Counted from the stretch's first letter, positions 9,188-17,505 are shown. The stretch: DNA of 39,872 nt from Candidatus Bathycorpusculum grumuli (GCA_009776805.1 WRNB01000006.1:1-39872); one strand, 5' to 3'. Notes: generated by a model not told the origin, from the sequence alone. Program-made: numbers and translations.

Positions 9188-11113
9188 TTAAAAACTTTGC
9201 CTATAACAGTTTATCAATTCTAAACTTAATTGGAATAATCGAACATTTGCAATAGAACGCCCATTGACATCTACTAAGAAAGTTTCCCAAAAAATGTCAC
9301 CATAATAGTTTTTATTTAAAGAGGCCAGTTTCTGTTTAAACCACCAAAGCCCTTTTTCACCAGTTATTAAACCAGAAATTATCTCTTTTTCAAATCGTTC
9401 ATTCCCACGTTGTTTGAGATAATAATGAACAAATTGATAAATATCTGTTTTTATTTCCAAGGGTAACACTGATTCCTCTATTTGATCTTCTTGTAAATTA
9501 GGCACATCTATGCTGACAGGCAGATTGTTTGTTCTAAACCATTCAGTCCATAAAAGCCTAAACCTGTAAAGTGTCTCAAAAAGATTTTCCTGTTCAGTCT
9601 GACCTGAAATTAAAGATTTCCAAATACCGTAATCAAACCCCTTAGTAGTCAACGCATTTTTCAAAAACTGACGGCGCAACCAAGGTGTACCTATTTTTCC
9701 AACGGAAAATCTATCCAAAACTTCTTTTTTGAACCGTTCCCGACCTTTTTCACCGATATATTGTATAAAAATTTGTTTTGCAACATACTGTAAAGCAGAA
9801 ATAGTCATATCAGAATCAAGCATTTCAGATGGCGATGACCAATCAGTGTTAGATGCAAAATACAGAATGTATTTCCAAGCAGACCTTTTTACACCTGTGT
9901 AACGGTCTGTGTCTTCAGCAAAAAGTTTAACATATTCACTATAGCTTAAACCACCATCCTCAATCATTTCAACCATTAGTTTTCTAATTTTACTCTGAAC
10001 AGCATAGTTTGTAGTGATTTCTTTTGCTGTAGCTTCATATTTTTTCTTATCAGCTATTCGCTCCTTCAATCTACAAGCAATTTTATGCGCTACTAAAAGA
10101 CTTGCTTTTTCTGCTCTACATACTTCCGTCTGGTAAAGCATAAATAACATAGGAGATACACCAGCACTCTTTTTGTAGGGATAAAGTTTGTTGTAATCTT
10201 TCCCGACAGACACACAATTAAAAAATGAATATTCAGCATTTTTATCTGTAGCAACAAGATTTAAAATTTCGGCATTATAACCAGAAACATATGCCTTAAA
10301 TAGAAACTGCAATGCATAATTAGGTATTTCATCAATTTTACAATCAGGACCTTGACCGGAATTTGAGAACATCCATATAAAAAGGGATATCCCAGAATCC
10401 ATTCGCTTTATCTTATCCATTGCCTCAAAAGTTTTTTTGAGAAGAGCTACACTTCCTTCTTTTTTACCTAAGGTCTCAACGTTACCCGCTATAATTCTTT
10501 GATCTATTTCAAAGGCAATTGATTTGACTAAATCGTACCAAAGCTCAGTTGAGGTCGATTGAAAAACAGAAAGTTTACTTTCCCGAAGAATTACACCTTG
10601 CGGCAAATAATGAACAGCAAAAAGGCATTTTGCACACAAATTAGGTGAACGAGACCCAGCAGGCAATGCTTGCGCATCGCTACCAATACTTCCTGCAAGA
10701 GGGAACCAATCTCGTCCAACATATTTAGCATCATCTTTTTTGTAGCCTAAAGGTATTAACGTTTCTGCAATTATTTTGTCGATATCTAAACTTTTTGAGT
10801 TACCACAACTTTCACATCTCTCAGGAGAATTTTCTTGACCTATTTTATTAAGAAACGCCGTAGTAATAGCCGCATAATATTGACTTCTTTTTTCAACAGG
10901 TTTGATTCCCGGATGAGTCGCAAGGGAGTTAACAGTAAAAACTATAGTCATACTTTTTAGTTTTGAATTTCGACGTGCCAGTTCACTTCCGTCGCCATGT
11001 ACCTCTTTTATCTTTTCAAGAGTAAGGTCACCTATACAGTTACAACCACTTTTTGCAGCAAGAACTGCGAGTCCTGTATCAACAAACGGATTACCAGTAA
11101 GAGAGAGATACAT
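9188..11113 (-). CDS. cas8b1: CRISPR-associated large subunit Cas8b1 (Cst1)
   Basis: Cas8 is the Cascade large subunit that reads the PAM and stabilises the R-loop. The 641-residue protein starts YLSLTGNPFVDTGLAVLAA, the hallmark opening of the Cst1/Cas8b1 family, and has a zinc-finger-like pair CESCGN (about residue 99) and CAKCLF (about residue 158). Its position directly upstream of cas7-cas5-cas3 confirms the role. ATG 11113 has no ribosome-binding site but lies about 27 bases from a strong TATA box (11137-11144), so the transcript is probably leaderless. The assignment makes the effector type I-B of the Cst kind. Confidence 0.9.
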   Translation of the reverse strand: MYLSLTGNPFVDTGLAVLAAKSGCNCIGDLTLEKIKEVHGDGSELARRNSKLKSMTIVFTVNSLATHPGIKPVEKRSQYYAAITTAFLNKIGQENSPERCESCGNSKSLDIDKIIAETLIPLGYKKDDAKYVGRDWFPLAGSIGSDAQALPAGSRSPNLCAKCLFAVHYLPQGVILRESKLSVFQSTSTELWYDLVKSIAFEIDQRIIAGNVETLGKKEGSVALLKKTFEAMDKIKRMDSGISLFIWMFSNSGQGPDCKIDEIPNYALQFLFKAYVSGYNAEILNLVATDKNAEYSFFNCVSVGKDYNKLYPYKKSAGVSPMLFMLYQTEVCRAEKASLLVAHKIACRLKERIADKKKYEATAKEITTNYAVQSKIRKLMVEMIEDGGLSYSEYVKLFAEDTDRYTGVKRSAWKYILYFASNTDWSSPSEMLDSDMTISALQYVAKQIFIQYIGEKGRERFKKEVLDRFSVGKIGTPWLRRQFLKNALTTKGFDYGIWKSLISGQTEQENLFETLYRFRLLWTEWFRTNNLPVSIDVPNLQEDQIEESVLPLEIKTDIYQFVHYYLKQRGNERFEKEIISGLITGEKGLWWFKQKLASLNKNYYGDIFWETFLVDVNGRSIANVRLFQLSLELINCYRQSF

Positions 11114-11136
11114 AAACTTTCAAATATGTTGTGTAC

Positions 11137-11152
11137 TATTTATACTTTCAGA
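11137..11152 (-). promoter_or_regulatory. TATA/BRE promoter of the cas8b1-cas7-cas5-cas3 operon
   Basis: On the minus strand CTGAAAG is followed directly by TATAAATA (11144-11137), an A-rich BRE plus TATA box. Its centre is about 27 bases from the ATG at 11113, which predicts transcription starting at or next to the start codon. The remainder of the 228-base gap to cas6 is A+T-rich and shows no gene. Confidence 0.75.
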
Positions 11153-11341
11153 AATTTTTTCACAGAGAACCACTAAAAACTTGTTAGTTTAAAGAACATA
11201 TCAAAAACACTTCAGTAAAAAACCAAAAATATCGTCAACAAGTTAATTCACTCTGTTTACAAAAATGAACAAGAAAAATAGATACTCAACATAACAATTT
11301 TCATATCTACAATCCAATAAAAACTCAACACAAAACTCAAG

Positions 11342-12139
11342 CTACCAAAGTTTTACTTGTCCGTATGCCGCTGTTTTGTTTCCACCTATGTTTGCGTATT
11401 CGGCGTATTTGGCTAGCATATGTGTTATTTTGTTGTAGGGGTTTTCTTTATCATCTAGTTTATAGGTTATTGTACCGGTGAAACCTGTGGCTTTTTTGTT
11501 GCGCATTGTTGCCAGTTTTGTTTGCAGTTCATATTTGCTTACGCCCACATTTTTTTGCAGCCATTCTTTATAGTTTAGGTATTCTTCTTTGCTAAATGTT
11601 GTGCTATCACTGAATTGGTTCCAGCGTCGCATTAGACTGCAGAAAACTTTTAGGGGATCTGGAAACATCCAGTGATAGTTACTGTTTAAGTTTGATAGGT
11701 AAGTGGGGGTTTTAAATTCTAGTGTTAAATTGCCTATTGAGTGTGCTTCTTTTTCTAGGTCAGCGTAACTTTTACAGTTTATATGCATGGAAGCTATTTG
11801 GAACGTCGTATCAAAAATTAATGCAGTGTTTTGTTTCTGAAAAAAATTCAAAATATAATTTGCATATTCATCTTTTAAAAAACGAAAACTTACTTTACAT
11901 GGAAATAACGGATTTAACAGGTAACCGTTTTCAGCACGACTGCTGCTTCGGAATCGTAGAGGAGTTACACTATAGGGCTTAGACACATCAAGCTCATGTA
12001 ACAATGCTGAAGCACTCGGATCAACTAATCGTATAAAATGTAACAATAACCCACGCGCAACATGACCAGTAAAAAACGGCATCTCAACAGCATTCTCTGC
12101 ATACATTACTAAACCAATCTCAATAGGCAACAAATTCAC
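11342..12139 (-). CDS. cas6: CRISPR repeat endoribonuclease Cas6
   Basis: Cas6 cuts the repeat in the precursor crRNA 8 nt from its 3-prime end, leaving the ATTGAAAG handle. The 265-residue protein has the double ferredoxin-like RAMP pattern, with a late TGFTGTITYKL strand. The family C-terminal glycine-rich loop reads NIGGNKTAAYGQV. A conserved GHVARGLLLHFIRL helix lies near residues 25-38 and may carry the catalytic His. The start is GTG, within AAAGGTGA; TTG codons just downstream are alternatives. It is set apart from cas8 by 228 bases and has its own TATA box, so it is probably an independent transcript. Within the gene the + strand is G+T-rich at 11342-11700 and A+C-rich near 11950-12130. 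Confidence 0.9.
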   Translation of the reverse strand: MNLLPIEIGLVMYAENAVEMPFFTGHVARGLLLHFIRLVDPSASALLHELDVSKPYSVTPLRFRSSSRAENGYLLNPLFPCKVSFRFLKDEYANYILNFFQKQNTALIFDTTFQIASMHINCKSYADLEKEAHSIGNLTLEFKTPTYLSNLNSNYHWMFPDPLKVFCSLMRRWNQFSDSTTFSKEEYLNYKEWLQKNVGVSKYELQTKLATMRNKKATGFTGTITYKLDDKENPYNKITHMLAKYAEYANIGGNKTAAYGQVKLW

Positions 12140-12171
12140 CTTTTATTAACTAAACTAATGATACTAATAAC

Positions 12172-12182
12172 GGATTATAAAC
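12172..12182 (-). promoter_or_regulatory. Putative cas6 TATA box
   Basis: The minus strand reads TTTATAATCCG across this point, about 38 bases from the GTG start of cas6, leaving room for a short leader with the AAAGGTGA site. The same string TATAATCCGTT occurs upstream of glyA (25891-25902), also at promoter distance. Confidence 0.5.
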
Positions 12183-12811
12183 AAATGGCAAACTATAAAC
12201 ATTTTTACAAATAAAGCTTTGAAACAAAAATCAGGCCTCTTTGTTCAGAATTTTTTCAGCTTGAACCATTAAGTCGATACGTCTAATGTACCTACTGCAC
12301 ATTACCATTTAGTAGATTCAAACTGTGTGTAATGTATTTACAACAAAATGGTTCATACATAGTGTTTATTTTTATTTTTCTTATTTATTTCACAGTCAAG
12401 TTTTTGGTGCTGTAAACTAATCGGTTATTTTGTTATGTAGTGAAATGTGTCTCTGTTAGTCCATCAATAAATAGCAGGAAGTGAAAGTTTTCATGTGTAG
12501 ATAAATAAGGTTGGTTTTTTGTAATTTTGCTCACTATCATCAACATTTTTAACCAACAAATTTCAATTTTTCCACATCTTTCACCTTTTCTTTTACAATC
12601 TGACGAGATTAAATTTACAAATCTAACTAAAAGTGAAAGCTCTCCAAAAAGTTTTCGCGCGGATGTAATCTAGACATTAAACATTTATCTGTTTAAACTA
12701 TAATGGTATAGTTGTAGAGAAAAGTGGTGGAAATAATATTGACTCAAAACATGTTGGTTGGATAGGTTTTTATTTGGGGGTGTAAAGTTATGTTCTTTGC
12801 ATTGGTTGTTT
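12183..12811. other. Intergenic region between cas6 and tRNA-Pro
   Basis: I see no gene in these about 630 bases. The sequence is A+T-rich with neutral strand composition. The only structured item is TTACCATTTAGTAGA (12302-12316), whose near-copies lie at 22725-22739 and 22811-22825, with CTACT just upstream at 12292-12296 giving an AGTAG/CTACT inverted pair. No integrase or attachment repeat was recognised beside the tRNA. Confidence 0.6.
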
Positions 12812-12886
12812 GGGGCTCTCGGCTAGCTTGGTCTAGGCTTGTAGACTTGGGCTCTATAGACTCCGGTTCAAATCCGGAGAGCCCCA
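12812..12886 (+). tRNA. tRNA-Pro (TGG anticodon)
   Basis: The cloverleaf folds fully. The acceptor is GGGGCTC with GAGCCCC. The D-stem is GGCT with GGCT (two G-U pairs) and an 11-base loop containing GG. The anticodon stem is GTAGA/TCTAT around loop CTTGGGC, giving anticodon TGG. The variable loop is 4 bases and the T-arm is TCCGG-TTCAAAT-CCGGA. The discriminator is A, and CCA is encoded at 12887-12889. No intron is present. It marks the boundary between the compositionally neutral CRISPR-Cas block and the strongly strand-skewed region to its right. Confidence 0.96.
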
Positions 12887-12889
12887 CCA

Positions 12890-13227
12890 TTTTACTCACG
12901 TTTTATATTGTTTTTTGTGTTAATTTTTTTATATAGTAAAATTTGATTTAATACGAGTTTGAAAGATGTTTTTTAAGATGGTTAATTTTGTTAACATTTA
13001 ACAGGTTCTATTGGTGTTTTATAGTAAAGTGGTTCATATATAATATTTTATTGTGTTTTTTCTGTTTTATAGTGCAATTGTAAAAAAATTATGCGTGTTT
13101 TTTTATTATCGAGGAGCGTCATTGTGTATTTCTGTTGTGTGGTAGTAAAAAATGTGGTTTGTGGTGGTGTTTTTGTGTTTGTTTGTTGGTTGATGGGTTT
13201 TTTGGGGTTTTGTTGTTTGTTTTTTGG
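12890..13227. other. T/G-rich intergenic stretch right of tRNA-Pro
   Basis: No gene is supported. T runs follow the tRNA (around 12890-12930) and could serve termination. From about 13150 the + strand is almost only G and T: bases 13201-13260 hold 58 G/T. Open frames on the + strand here translate into Phe/Val/Cys-rich strings that are composition artefacts. Confidence 0.6.
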
Positions 13228-13767
13228 TTATGTTTTGTTTGGGTTTTGTTGTCTTTTTTGTTTGCGTTTGTCTTGTCTTTTTGTGTTTTTGTTGTGTGTT
13301 TTGTTTTCTTTGTTGGTTTCAATTTCAATGTAATTGTCATCATCGTCGTAATGTTCATCGTCATCATCATCGTCGTAATGTTCATCACCATCATCATCAT
13401 CGTAATGTTCATCACCATCATCATCGTAATGTTCATCATCATCGTCGTTGTATGTTTCGTTCATTTCTTTTAGCATGAGTGTGAATGCCATCATGACTTC
13501 GACGTGTTTGATGATGTTGTCTAGGAGGAAGTCGATTCCTTTTGTTGTGATTTCTATGGTGTTGTTGGTGCGTTCGAACAATTTTTTGTTGATGGCCATT
13601 TTTTCGAGTTGTTCGCGTACTTTTGGGGGGAGATGTTTGTAGTATTTTGTTACTTTTTTTGTGGGTTTTAGGTGGTATAGGCATATTATTGTGTAAACTG
13701 TGTTAGTTGTGATTTCGCGTATTAGTTCTGTGTCTATTTCTTCTAGGTTTACTTGGTTTTCGTCCAT
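13228..13767 (-). CDS. Uncharacterised protein with winged-helix-like N-terminus and Asp/His repeat tail
   Basis: I do not recognise the 179-residue product. Residues 1-100 are predicted helical and end in an EITTKGIDFLLDN strand-helix resembling the wing and last helix of small archaeal winged-helix regulators; this is a guess from pattern only. Residues about 107-143 are four units of the form DEHYDDDD, a strongly acidic stretch with regularly spaced His and Tyr. The last 35 residues are Lys/Asn/Gln-rich. An alternating Asp/His tract could bind divalent metal or mimic nucleic acid. ATG 13767 has GGAGACC 8 bases upstream, supporting translation. It lies in the most G+T-skewed block of the window. 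Confidence 0.65.
   Translation of the reverse strand: MDENQVNLEEIDTELIREITTNTVYTIICLYHLKPTKKVTKYYKHLPPKVREQLEKMAINKKLFERTNNTIEITTKGIDFLLDNIIKHVEVMMAFTLMLKEMNETYNDDDDEHYDDDGDEHYDDDDGDEHYDDDDDDEHYDDDDNYIEIETNKENKTHNKNTKRQDKRKQKRQQNPNKT
13338..13449. repeat. 27-bp coding minisatellite (DEHYDDDD units)
   Basis: The string CGTAATGTTCATC recurs at 13347, 13374, 13401 and 13425, with spacings 27, 27 and 24. CATCATCATC triplet runs of varying length separate the copies. All lengths are multiples of three, so the minus-strand frame is kept and the repeat encodes Asp-rich units with a constant EHY core. Unit-length variation suggests replication slippage. Confidence 0.9.
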
Positions 13768-14315
13768 TTTTTGGTCTCCGATTTGTTTTTTGTTTGTGGG
13801 GTTGTTTGTTTTTTTGTTGTAATTATATGTATATGTTGTTTTTCGTTTATTAATTGTTTTGGTGTGTTGTTTTTTGGGAGTTTGTTTGTGAAAATGGTGG
13901 GTTTTTGTTGTTGTAAATGGTTTTGTGTGTTTTTTTGGGAGTGTTTTTGTTTAGAGAGGTTTGTAGTGTAATATTTTTACGGTGGGTAGTGGGGTGGAAA
14001 TTAATGGTAAATATAGAGTTGTTTTCTAGAAAGATGTTAAAATCAGTAAAGTGTGAAAAATGTTTTTATCTTTTTAAATGTGAAAACTCTTGATGTTTTG
14101 GTTTTTGTTTGTGTTTTGTTGTTGTTTTTTTGTTGTTTTGTGTGTTTTGTGTTGTTTTTGGTTTGGTGTTGTTGTTTTGTTGTTGGTTGGTTTGTTGAAA
14201 AATTGGGGGTTTGGTTTGTTTGGGTTTGTTTTTTGGTTTGTTTTTTTGTTGTGTTTTTGGGTGTTGGTTGTGTTGGTGTGTTTTTGTTAGTTGGTTGTTT
14301 GGTTTTTGGTTGTGT
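13768..14315. other. Extreme G+T intergenic tract
   Basis: No gene is supported. Bases 14094-14197 (104 nt) contain no A or C, and 14203-14288 (86 nt) likewise. Open frames on the + strand are Phe/Val/Cys/Leu strings without protein features. The minus strand would be a pure C/A tract. I saw no simple tandem period in it; GTTT, TTG and GGTTTGT words recur irregularly. Confidence 0.85.
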
Positions 14316-14744
14316 TTAGTGTATGTATGTGTATGGTGTTGTTGGTTGGGTGTTTTCGGTTTTTTGTATTGTTTTGCAGATGTTGTTTAGTGAGTTTTCT
14401 GTGTATGTGATGATGTTTTTGCCTGTTGTTGTTATGGTGAAGACTTTGCAGGGTTTTTCTGCGTTCATGTTCCAGTTGCTGTGGAGGTAGCCTTTTTTTT
14501 CGAGTTTTGTTAGTAGTGGGTAGATTGTGCTGGGTCCGAAGTTTGCGCCAAAGATTTGGTGGGTTTTTGTGATTATTTGGTAGCCGTGCATGGCTTGTTG
14601 GTTTATTAGTTGTAGTACGATTAGGTCGAGTAGGTTTTTTGTTAGTTTTGTTTGTATTGCTTTTTGGTAGTTTGCGTATATGTTTTTTGTTTTTGTGTTG
14701 TTTGTGTGTGTTTTGTTTGTGTTTATGTTTATGTTTGTGTTCAT
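14316..14744 (-). CDS. PadR-family transcriptional regulator
   Basis: PadR regulators are dimeric winged-helix repressors, usually of small-molecule or membrane-stress genes. The family core spans about residues 33-112 of 142: LTKNLLDLIVLQLINQ, then MHGYQI, the recognition segment GPSTIYPLLTKLEKKGYL, and a wing ending in FTITTTGK. The N-terminal 27 residues are Asn/Thr/Lys-rich and may be untranslated or simply reflect the A+C-rich coding strand. The C-terminus is short for the family. It is monocistronic as far as can be seen, with an unrelated gene 548 bases downstream; its target is unknown. Confidence 0.87.
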   Translation of the reverse strand: MNTNININTNKTHTNNTKTKNIYANYQKAIQTKLTKNLLDLIVLQLINQQAMHGYQIITKTHQIFGANFGPSTIYPLLTKLEKKGYLHSNWNMNAEKPCKVFTITTTGKNIITYTENSLNNICKTIQKTENTQPTTPYTYIH

Positions 14745-15075
14745 TTTTTTTCGTCTCTTGTTTTCGGTATATTATTTTTTAGTTGTCGTATGTATTACTT
14801 AATAACTATTCATTCATATAAGATCTCATACATAATTTGGGCATATGGTTTTTGGGTTTGTTGTATATGTGTTTTACGTGGATACGGGTTTAACGTGGTT
14901 TTTCAACAGTATTTAGTGTTTTTTTGGTGTTTTTTGATGTGTAGTACAGTACAACATTAACTTGAAATATTACCACATGGACAACATACAAAAGCACAGT
15001 ATAATATTCAACAACACAAACCATAAAATATAAAAATACAAAAAAATAAAAAATAAACAAATATAATCCTAAAAA
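14745..15075. other. Intergenic region where + strand switches from G+T- to A+C-rich
   Basis: No gene is supported. The stretch 14760-14850 is A+T-rich with several TATA-like strings (CATATAAG near 14816) that could serve the PadR gene. Between about 14940 and 15000 the + strand changes from T/G-rich to A/C-rich over tens of bases. Confidence 0.6.
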
Positions 15076-15306
15076 CTAGACCGAATCAACCCTTTGAATT
15101 TCAGGCACACACGCCTTAACATGCGCCTCAATACCATTCTTAAGAGTCATCATAGCCATAGGACAACCAGCACAATGACCAACCAACCGCACCTTCACAA
15201 CATCACCCTCAACAGCAACCAACTCTACATCACCACCATCACCCTGAATCTGCGGCCTCACATCATCAAGTGCAGCTTGAACACGTTTCTTAACTAAATC
15301 TTCCAT
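15076..15306 (-). CDS. NifU C-terminal-domain protein (Fe-S cluster carrier)
   Basis: This stand-alone NifU-like domain transiently holds an iron-sulfur cluster and passes it to apo-proteins. The 76-residue protein begins MEDLVKKRVQAALDDVRPQI, continues with the family's QGDGGDVELV, and has the cluster-binding CxxC in GHCAGCPMA, then MTLKNGIEAHV. An earlier in-frame start would add 30 hydrophobic residues that match nothing in the family, so ATG 15306 is chosen. Its coding strand is G/T-rich, opposite to the neighbouring PadR gene although both are read leftward. Likely clients include the radical-SAM enzymes MoaA and NrdG. Confidence 0.93.
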   Translation of the reverse strand: MEDLVKKRVQAALDDVRPQIQGDGGDVELVAVEGDVVKVRLVGHCAGCPMAMMTLKNGIEAHVKACVPEIQRVDSV

Positions 15307-15500
15307 AAACATCACATAAACCCACATAACAAACAAACAATGTTTAAAGATTTCTGAAAAAAACACCAAAAACAACCAACAAAAAAACAAAACCACAAAC
15401 CAAACAAAAAATGTAACAAAAACACAAACCCTAAAAAAACAACCACAACAACAAAAACTCTACAACCAAAAAATCAAACAACCCCCAAACACACCACCAA

Positions 15501-16565
15501 TTAAACACCTGACCTTGGCTGCTGCTGAGAAACACAATGAATCGCCCCATACCCATTAACCAAATCAACACAATTTATACCCACAACCTTCCTATCAGGA
15601 AACAAACCCTGCAAAATACCCAAAGCAACCACATCATTCTCATGACCAAAAACCGGCACAAGAACCTTTGTATTACCAACATAAAAATTAGTATAACTCG
15701 CCGGAAGCAAACAACCCTCACCATCAACAACATCACCAGGCATAGGCAACTTTACAACATCCAAAAACTCACCATCCTGATCCCTCGCAGACACTAAAAT
15801 CTCATAATTAACCCTTAAAGCATCAAAATTCCCATCACCCACATCATCCTGATAAGCACAAACAACAGTCCTAGGACCCACAAACCGCGCTATATCATCA
15901 ACATGCCCATCAGTATCATCCCCATTAATACCATTCTTAAGCCAAATAAAATGACTAACACCCAAATGAGACTTCAAATAATCCTCAATAACCTGCCAAG
16001 ACAAATTCGGATTCCGATTCGAATTCAACAAACACTGCATAGTTGTAAGCAAACTACCCCGACCATTAACATCAAACGAACCACCCTCCATAACTAGAGA
16101 CGGCCTAAAACATGGAACCCCAAGAAACTGATTAACAACCTGAGGAATAACCTTATCCTTCAAAAGCGTATCATACTTATCACCCCACGCATTAAACACC
16201 CAATTCACCATCGCCAACTCCTGCCTACCATTCACTATAAAAGTAGGACCATAATCACGAAACCACACATCAGCATAATCAAACACAAAAAAACGAATTT
16301 TAGCAAAATCCACATCCACAGCATGTAGTAAAGCGGTAACCTTTTGCTGCATACTCTTACTTTTTACAAAAAGATTAACATTTTCACTTGTATGAATCTC
16401 CTTTATTATTTCCACATACGTTGCTTCAACACCATCAACACAATTAGGAAAAGTTAAAGGATCATGAGGCCAACTTAACCATATAGCATCATGAGGCTCC
16501 CATTCAGCAGGCATACGATAACCCAACTCAACAGGCGTTTTTGAAGTAATAATATTGTTAAACAT
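15501..16565 (-). CDS. aguA: Agmatine deiminase
   Basis: The enzyme hydrolyses agmatine to N-carbamoylputrescine and ammonia. The 354-residue protein has the guanidino-group-modifying fold signatures: WLSWPHDPLTF, RDYGPTF, MEGGSFDVNGRG, GDDTDGHVDD (catalytic His and Asp) and the nucleophile C344 in GAIHCVSQ near the C-terminus. ATG 16565 lies one base after the stop of the upstream amidase and is preceded by GGTGAG, so the two are translationally coupled. Together they convert agmatine to putrescine without urea. Archaea more commonly use agmatinase, so the pair may have been acquired from bacteria; that is inference. Confidence 0.95.
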   Translation of the reverse strand: MFNNIITSKTPVELGYRMPAEWEPHDAIWLSWPHDPLTFPNCVDGVEATYVEIIKEIHTSENVNLFVKSKSMQQKVTALLHAVDVDFAKIRFFVFDYADVWFRDYGPTFIVNGRQELAMVNWVFNAWGDKYDTLLKDKVIPQVVNQFLGVPCFRPSLVMEGGSFDVNGRGSLLTTMQCLLNSNRNPNLSWQVIEDYLKSHLGVSHFIWLKNGINGDDTDGHVDDIARFVGPRTVVCAYQDDVGDGNFDALRVNYEILVSARDQDGEFLDVVKLPMPGDVVDGEGCLLPASYTNFYVGNTKVLVPVFGHENDVVALGILQGLFPDRKVVGINCVDLVNGYGAIHCVSQQQPRSGV

Positions 16566-16566
16566 T

Positions 16567-17460
16567 TTATTTCTCACCAATTTTTTTAGTCAAAAACTTG
16601 TATGTATCAGGACGACGATTTTTAAGAAAACCCCACCCATCTCTAACACGTTTATTAAATGACAAATCAACCTCAGCAATCAAAATCTCTTCTTTTCCAC
16701 CTGCTTGAGCAAGAATAGTTCCAAAAGCATCACAAATAAAACTACCACCCCAAAACTCAAGATCACCCTCACTACCCACACGATTAACCGCTGCAACATG
16801 CACACCATTTACAATAGCATGACTACGTTGAACAGTTTGCCACGCATCTTGCCAATCACCATCACCAGAAACATGACCTCTAATATACCCAATTGCTGTG
16901 GGATAAAATATAATGTCTGCACCTTGTAGAGTACAAATTCTTGCAGCTTCAGGAAACCATTGATCATAACATATCAGTACTGCAATTTTAGCAAAAGTTG
17001 TATTGTAAATTTGGTAACCTAAATCACCTTGAGCAAAATAGTTTTGTTCATAAAACATTGGATCTTGAGGAATGTGAATTTTGCGGTACGTTTTAAGTAG
17101 TTTACCATTAGTGTTAACTACAACAACAGAGTTGTAAAATTTATTGTTTAAAGCTTGTTCATATAAGGGTATTATTATGACGATTTTGTGTTTTTTTGCA
17201 AGTTTACAAAAAATTTGTGTTGATTTGCCGGGTATGGTTTCAGCGTATTTTGTGGTGTTTTGTTGTTCTTCTTTTTCTTTTTGAGGAAAATATTGGGTGT
17301 GGTAGAGTTCTTGTAAACAGATTATTTGTGCACCTTTTTTTGCGGCTTCTTCAATTTTGTTAATTGTTTTTTCTAAATTTGCAGTTAGGTTTTCTGAAAC
17401 TGTTGTTTGAATAAGCCCTAGTATTACAGTTTTTTCAAGTTTACTGTTAACGTCTACCAA
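16567..17460 (-). CDS. aguB: N-carbamoylputrescine amidase (nitrilase superfamily)
   Basis: The enzyme cleaves N-carbamoylputrescine to putrescine, CO2 and ammonia, the step after agmatine deiminase. The 297-residue protein shows the Glu-Lys-Cys triad of carbon-nitrogen hydrolases: the Glu in CLQELYHTQYFP, the Lys in YRKIHIPQDPMFYEQ, and the Cys in AVLICYDQWFPEAAR. The segment HTQYFPQ and the FYEQNYF loop are typical of the putrescine branch. The start is probably TTG 17460; no better ATG fits the family's N-terminus. Strand composition changes inside the gene, with the + strand A/C-rich below about 16900 and G/T-rich above about 17100. Confidence 0.94.
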   Translation of the reverse strand: MVDVNSKLEKTVILGLIQTTVSENLTANLEKTINKIEEAAKKGAQIICLQELYHTQYFPQKEKEEQQNTTKYAETIPGKSTQIFCKLAKKHKIVIIIPLYEQALNNKFYNSVVVVNTNGKLLKTYRKIHIPQDPMFYEQNYFAQGDLGYQIYNTTFAKIAVLICYDQWFPEAARICTLQGADIIFYPTAIGYIRGHVSGDGDWQDAWQTVQRSHAIVNGVHVAAVNRVGSEGDLEFWGGSFICDAFGTILAQAGGKEEILIAEVDLSFNKRVRDGWGFLKNRRPDTYKFLTKKIGEK

Positions 17461-17505
17461 ATTGTGACTCGCCTTATAGTGTGTATAATGTTTTAAATGG
17501 AAAAA

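Noticed and set aside
2091-12139. Type III or type I-A/I-D effector genes
   Set aside because: No Cas10, Csm/Cmr, Csa5 or split Cas3 was found; Cas8b1, Cst2-type Cas7 and HD-fused Cas3 indicate type I-B.
12812-12886. Apparent D-stem mismatch in tRNA-Pro
   Set aside because: Shifting the pairing gives GGCT/GGCT with two G-U pairs and a normal 11-base loop, so the tRNA is canonical.
13091-14319. Several + strand open frames rich in Phe, Val, Cys and Leu
   Set aside because: They arise from the almost pure G/T composition and overlap the minus-strand genes; no family features or start signals.
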